Source: Bacillota bacterium (lineage in GTDB: Bacteria > Bacillota > Clostridia > Oscillospirales > Ruminococcaceae). Taken from it: a stretch of DNA of 8,743 bases. The notes beneath the pieces were generated by a model that was given only the letters and a program-made list of their open reading frames with translations, had not been told where the DNA came from and searched no databases. Below, piece after piece: positions 6,528 through 8,743 of this stretch (position 1 is the first letter of the stretch; every line of letters begins with the position of its first letter). The translations under genes and the position numbers were made by a program. The stretch is taken from the NCBI GenBank assembly GCA_023456995.1, contig JAEWNU010000237.1:1-8743 (forward strand), read 5' to 3'.

Positions 6528-6625
6528 ATAAGCCGTCAAGTCCATTTTATTGCTCAGATATAGTTTGGGCATTACTGTTAGACAAGCCGATAAATCGTAT
6601 ATCGTAAAATTGACAGACGGCTTAT
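6528..6625 (-). repeat. Inverted repeat in the pyk 3' untranslated region
   Basis: ATAAGCCGTC (6528-6537) and GACGGCTTAT (6616-6625) are perfect 10-base complements 78 bases apart. A third related segment, ACAAGCCGAT (6582-6591), can pair with the 6616-6625 arm instead (8 bp, one G-T). In the pyk transcript the ATAAGCCG just after the stop could therefore pair with either of two downstream partners. The distal pairing is followed by a T-rich run and looks like a terminator with an inserted loop. No gene is visible between 6455 and 6632. Confidence 0.55.
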
Positions 6626-6632
6626 TTTAGAA

Positions 6633-8378
6633 CTATTCGGATATTGCGCGAACAATGCCGCGTTCGGTATCTACTGCAACATCGGAACCACTCTTTAACC
6701 GGGTGGTTGCCCCAACCGCGCCTACCAGCACCGGTTTACCAAGTGTCAAACCCACAATAGCTGCATGGCTGTTGAGCCCCGGCTCTTCGGTGACAATGGC
6801 GGCAGCCGTTCTCATTTGATCGAGAATAGCATTACTGGTTGAAGGCATTACCAGTACATCGCCAGGATGGTACTTTGCAGTAACCTCTTCTTCGTTTTTG
6901 CAAATGCATAGCCGACCAATCCCGACTAACTTTCCAACACCCACACCGGACAGCAACGTATCACCAACCAGATGCACTTTGATCATGTTGGTTGTACCAG
7001 GAATACCGATTGGAACGCCTGCTGTTAGAACTGTCAGATCTCCAGATTTGACATAGCCCTGTTTTCTGGCAAGTTGAATAGCATGCTCAATCGCTTCATC
7101 AGTTGTTTTTTTCATCGGCATGACGACTGGGGAGATACCCCACGAAACCGCAAGATGGCGACAGGTTTGTTCGGTTATTGCGCAGGCAATAATAGGCGCG
7201 CTCGGACGGTATTTACAAACAAGCCGTGCCGTCTCACCGCTGTGAGTAATGGTAACAATAGCTTGTGCGCTGACATCCATAGCAGTAGTACAGGCGGCAT
7301 GGGCGATAGCGTCTGCGACACTCAAATGTGCCTCGGCACTGCGGGCACGCAACCTTTTATCGTAGTTGATGTCCCGTTCGGTGCGTTCTGCGATGGCGGC
7401 CATGGTCTGTACCGCCTCGACCGGAAATTTCCCAGCCGCCGTTTCGCCTGAGAGCATGATGGCAGAAGTGCCGTCGTAGATAGCATTCGCGACATCACTC
7501 ATCTCGGCGCGGGTAGGACGCGCATGCTGAATCATCGATTCTAGCATTTGTGTGGCGGTGATAACCGGCTTGCCCGCAGCAGAGCAATGTAAAATAAGAC
7601 TCTTTTGAATGATTGGAATTTCAGTGAAGTCGATTTCAACACCCATATCGCCGCGTGCCACCATAATACCGTCTGAAACGGCCAGTATCTCGTCAATGTT
7701 GGCGACACCCTCGGCATTTTCTAGCTTTGCGATGATCTTGATACTATCGCACTTATGGCTGTCGAGCAGCTCTCGAATATCCAGAATGTCGCGTGCGCAG
7801 CGAACAAAAGAAGCCGCAATAAAATCGAAGCCGTTTTCAATACCAAACAGAATATCGGATTCATCCTGTGTACTGAGATAGGGCATTGAAAGTGAAGCAC
7901 CTGGCACATTTACGCTTTTATGGTTTGAAATTGGGCCACCGTGCACGACCTTGCAGTGAATTTCATCACCCATCACATCTGTTACGGAAAGCTCTATCAA
8001 ACCATCATCCAGCAGCAGCTTAGTTCCCGGGCCGACATCAGCGGGCAAATTCTGATAGGTAACCGAGGCTATTTGCGTATTACCCAGCAGATCGCGCGTC
8101 GTCAAGGTGAAATTGCTGCCGTCGGAAAGGATTACCTTGCCTCCTTCAAAATCGCGCAGTCTTATTTCCGGACCCCGGGTATCAAGCAGCGCAGCAATAG
8201 GAAGATTCAATTCTTCACGAATTTGTTTAAGGGCTTTGAGTCGCGCTAGGTGTTCGGCATGGGTGCCGTGGGAGAAGTTAAATCTCGCCACATTCATGCC
8301 AGCAAGCGCTATCCGACGCAAAATATTTTCCTTGTCGGTTGCGGGGCCCAGTGTACAAACGATCTTGGTTTTTCTCAT
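6633..8378 (-). CDS. pyk: Pyruvate kinase with C-terminal PEP-utiliser domain
   Basis: Final glycolytic enzyme: phosphoenolpyruvate plus ADP gives pyruvate plus ATP, in the cytosol as a tetramer. The barrel begins at the N-terminus (TKIVCTLGPAT, 4-14). ARFNFSH (31-37) carries R32, N34 and S36, and LLDTRGPEIR (64-73) carries the K+/substrate residues D66, T67 and R73. IIAKLEN (215-221) holds catalytic K218 and metal ligand E220, and ARGDMGVE (241-248) holds metal ligand D244. ITATQMLESM (273-282) and DGTSAIMLSGETAAGKFP (302-319) follow. The regulatory C-domain spans about 350-470. An extra domain (about 480-581) has the PEP-utiliser mobile-domain motif NSHAAIVG (536-543, H538), as in Bacillus/Geobacillus enzymes of about 585 aa; at 581 aa it is full length. 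The RBS reads AGAGGGG on the - strand (8393-8387), 8 bases from ATG. It is monocistronic here, with its own promoter and convergent terminator. Confidence 0.97.
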   Translation of the reverse strand: MRKTKIVCTLGPATDKENILRRIALAGMNVARFNFSHGTHAEHLARLKALKQIREELNLPIAALLDTRGPEIRLRDFEGGKVILSDGSNFTLTTRDLLGNTQIASVTYQNLPADVGPGTKLLLDDGLIELSVTDVMGDEIHCKVVHGGPISNHKSVNVPGASLSMPYLSTQDESDILFGIENGFDFIAASFVRCARDILDIRELLDSHKCDSIKIIAKLENAEGVANIDEILAVSDGIMVARGDMGVEIDFTEIPIIQKSLILHCSAAGKPVITATQMLESMIQHARPTRAEMSDVANAIYDGTSAIMLSGETAAGKFPVEAVQTMAAIAERTERDINYDKRLRARSAEAHLSVADAIAHAACTTAMDVSAQAIVTITHSGETARLVCKYRPSAPIIACAITEQTCRHLAVSWGISPVVMPMKKTTDEAIEHAIQLARKQGYVKSGDLTVLTAGVPIGIPGTTNMIKVHLVGDTLLSGVGVGKLVGIGRLCICKNEEEVTAKYHPGDVLVMPSTSNAILDQMRTAAAIVTEEPGLNSHAAIVGLTLGKPVLVGAVGATTRLKSGSDVAVDTERGIVRAISE

Positions 8379-8587
8379 ATTTTTTACCCCTCTTTATGCA
8401 AAGACACGGCCTGAAATACAGCCCGCGCCCGATATTGATTATCAAAAGCGTTGCACCCTATTCAGAGCTAAACGCTGCATATGCCACACAGGCGAAATAG
8501 CTTATCAGCAAGTAAAATTACTATAGGGCGATTGCCCAGTTGAATTAGGGCGAGGCCACTAAATGTCAATTAATATACCAATCCTTT
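8379..8587 (-). promoter_or_regulatory. Long untranslated leader of pyk with hairpins
   Basis: About 209 bases lie between the predicted start (near 8587) and the pyk ATG, with no credible gene. Read on the - strand it contains: a GGGC/GCCC mini-hairpin at 8526-8537; AGCGTT (8476-8471) pairing AACGCT (8452-8447) with an 18-base loop and TTTT after it, terminator-like but short; a 9-pair hairpin at 8427-8405 with one G-G mismatch and loop TATTT; and TCTTT/AAAGA (8404-8391), which would cover part of the Shine-Dalgarno. I do not recognise a known riboswitch class. It may simply be a long leader. Confidence 0.45.
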
Positions 8588-8593
8588 GCGGTT

Positions 8594-8623
8594 ATTATAA
8601 CAGAGAAAAGCGATAGACTGCAA
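8594..8623 (-). promoter_or_regulatory. Extended -10 promoter of pyk
   Basis: On the - strand the -10 is a perfect TATAAT (8599-8594) within TGTTATAAT (8602-8594), an extended -10. The -35 candidate TTGCAG (8623-8618) is weak (TTG only) at an 18-base spacing, which an extended -10 can compensate for. The start is predicted at the A opposite base 8587. Confidence 0.72.
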
Positions 8624-8646
8624 GCAAATTACTCACAATCTATCGC
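8610..8646 (-). repeat. Inverted repeat overlapping the pyk -35 region
   Basis: GCGATAGA (8610-8617) and TCTATCGC (8639-8646) are perfect complements. Two more pairs continue inward after one mismatch, and the unpaired loop is about 15 bases. On the - strand the hairpin is followed by TTTT (8609-8606). It may be a weak terminator for an upstream - strand gene outside the window, or an operator, since the proximal arm lies within the promoter spacer. The sequence alone does not decide. Confidence 0.5.
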
Positions 8647-8743
8647 CAAACAATAAAAACGTATTCGCACTATTTTGTCTATCAACGTAGGAATAAGATT
8701 GAGTTAATTAGAACTTAAGCATATTTTTCATATTATATAACCC
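8647..8743. other. AT-rich intergenic end of window, no gene seen
   Basis: No open frame with a ribosome site is visible on either strand. A weak + strand promoter candidate exists (-35 TTGAGT at 8699-8704, 17 bases, -10 TATTTT at 8722-8727, each 4 of 6), which might serve a gene beyond the window. In sequence this AT-rich such matches occur easily by chance. Confidence 0.4.

Noticed and set aside
6610..6639. TTGACA at 6610-6615 as a possible + strand promoter running antisense into pyk
   Set aside because: No acceptable -10 element exists at 16-18 bases (best is TATTCG, 3 of 6).
7074..7451. + strand frame opposite pyk
   Set aside because: The - strand encodes conserved pyruvate kinase throughout; no start signal supports the + frame.
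8541..8569. TTGACA on the - strand (8569-8564) as a second pyk promoter
   Set aside because: At 16-18 bases the -10 candidates match only about 2 of 6; the TATAAT upstream is far better.
8713..8735. AT-rich near-palindromic run resembling an ARG box for ArgR
   Set aside because: The match to the TGAAT...ATTCA pattern is poor, and the surrounding sequence is AT-rich enough to give such matches by chance.

Overview
The window looks like a chromosomal housekeeping segment from a low-to-mid GC Firmicute, most likely a Clostridia member (possibly Oscillospirales/Ruminococcaceae). The evidence is the gene order tlyA-nadK-argR-recN, a T-box leader before tyrS, a pyruvate kinase with the extra C-terminal PEP-utiliser domain, and a double zinc-ribbon TM2 protein. 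The taxonomic call is inference from gene content and sequence style, not from a database match. No IS element, CRISPR array, tRNA, rRNA, phage gene or defence gene is visible.

Region 1 (1-3838, + strand) is a tight four-gene run: TlyA rRNA methyltransferase, NAD kinase, arginine repressor and RecN, with gaps of 3, 5 and 14 bases. Its promoter must lie upstream of the window. No clear intrinsic terminator follows recN.

Region 2 (3839-5483, + strand) is an independent tyrosyl-tRNA synthetase unit. It has a consensus sigma-A promoter (3857-3885), a tyrosine-type T-box leader ending in a 15-bp terminator (to 4162), tyrS, and an intrinsic terminator (5443-5483).

Region 3 (5474-6410, + strand) is a small two-gene unit of unknown function: a DUF2752 membrane protein and a double zinc-ribbon TM2 membrane protein. 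Its promoter overlaps the end of the tyrS terminator, and it ends in its own structured terminator (6371-6410).

Region 4 (6411-8743) is pyruvate kinase on the - strand, convergent with region 3. It has an extended -10 promoter (8594-8623), a leader of about 209 nt with several hairpins, and a 3' region of about 220 nt with alternative hairpins and a terminator (6411-6454). The last 100 bases (8647-8743) are AT-rich with no gene.

The genes serve central functions: rRNA modification, NADP supply, arginine sensing, double-strand-break repair, tyrosine charging and glycolytic ATP formation. I found no convincing new multi-gene system. The best candidates for something undescribed are the DUF2752/TM2 pair and the untranslated regions around pyk.
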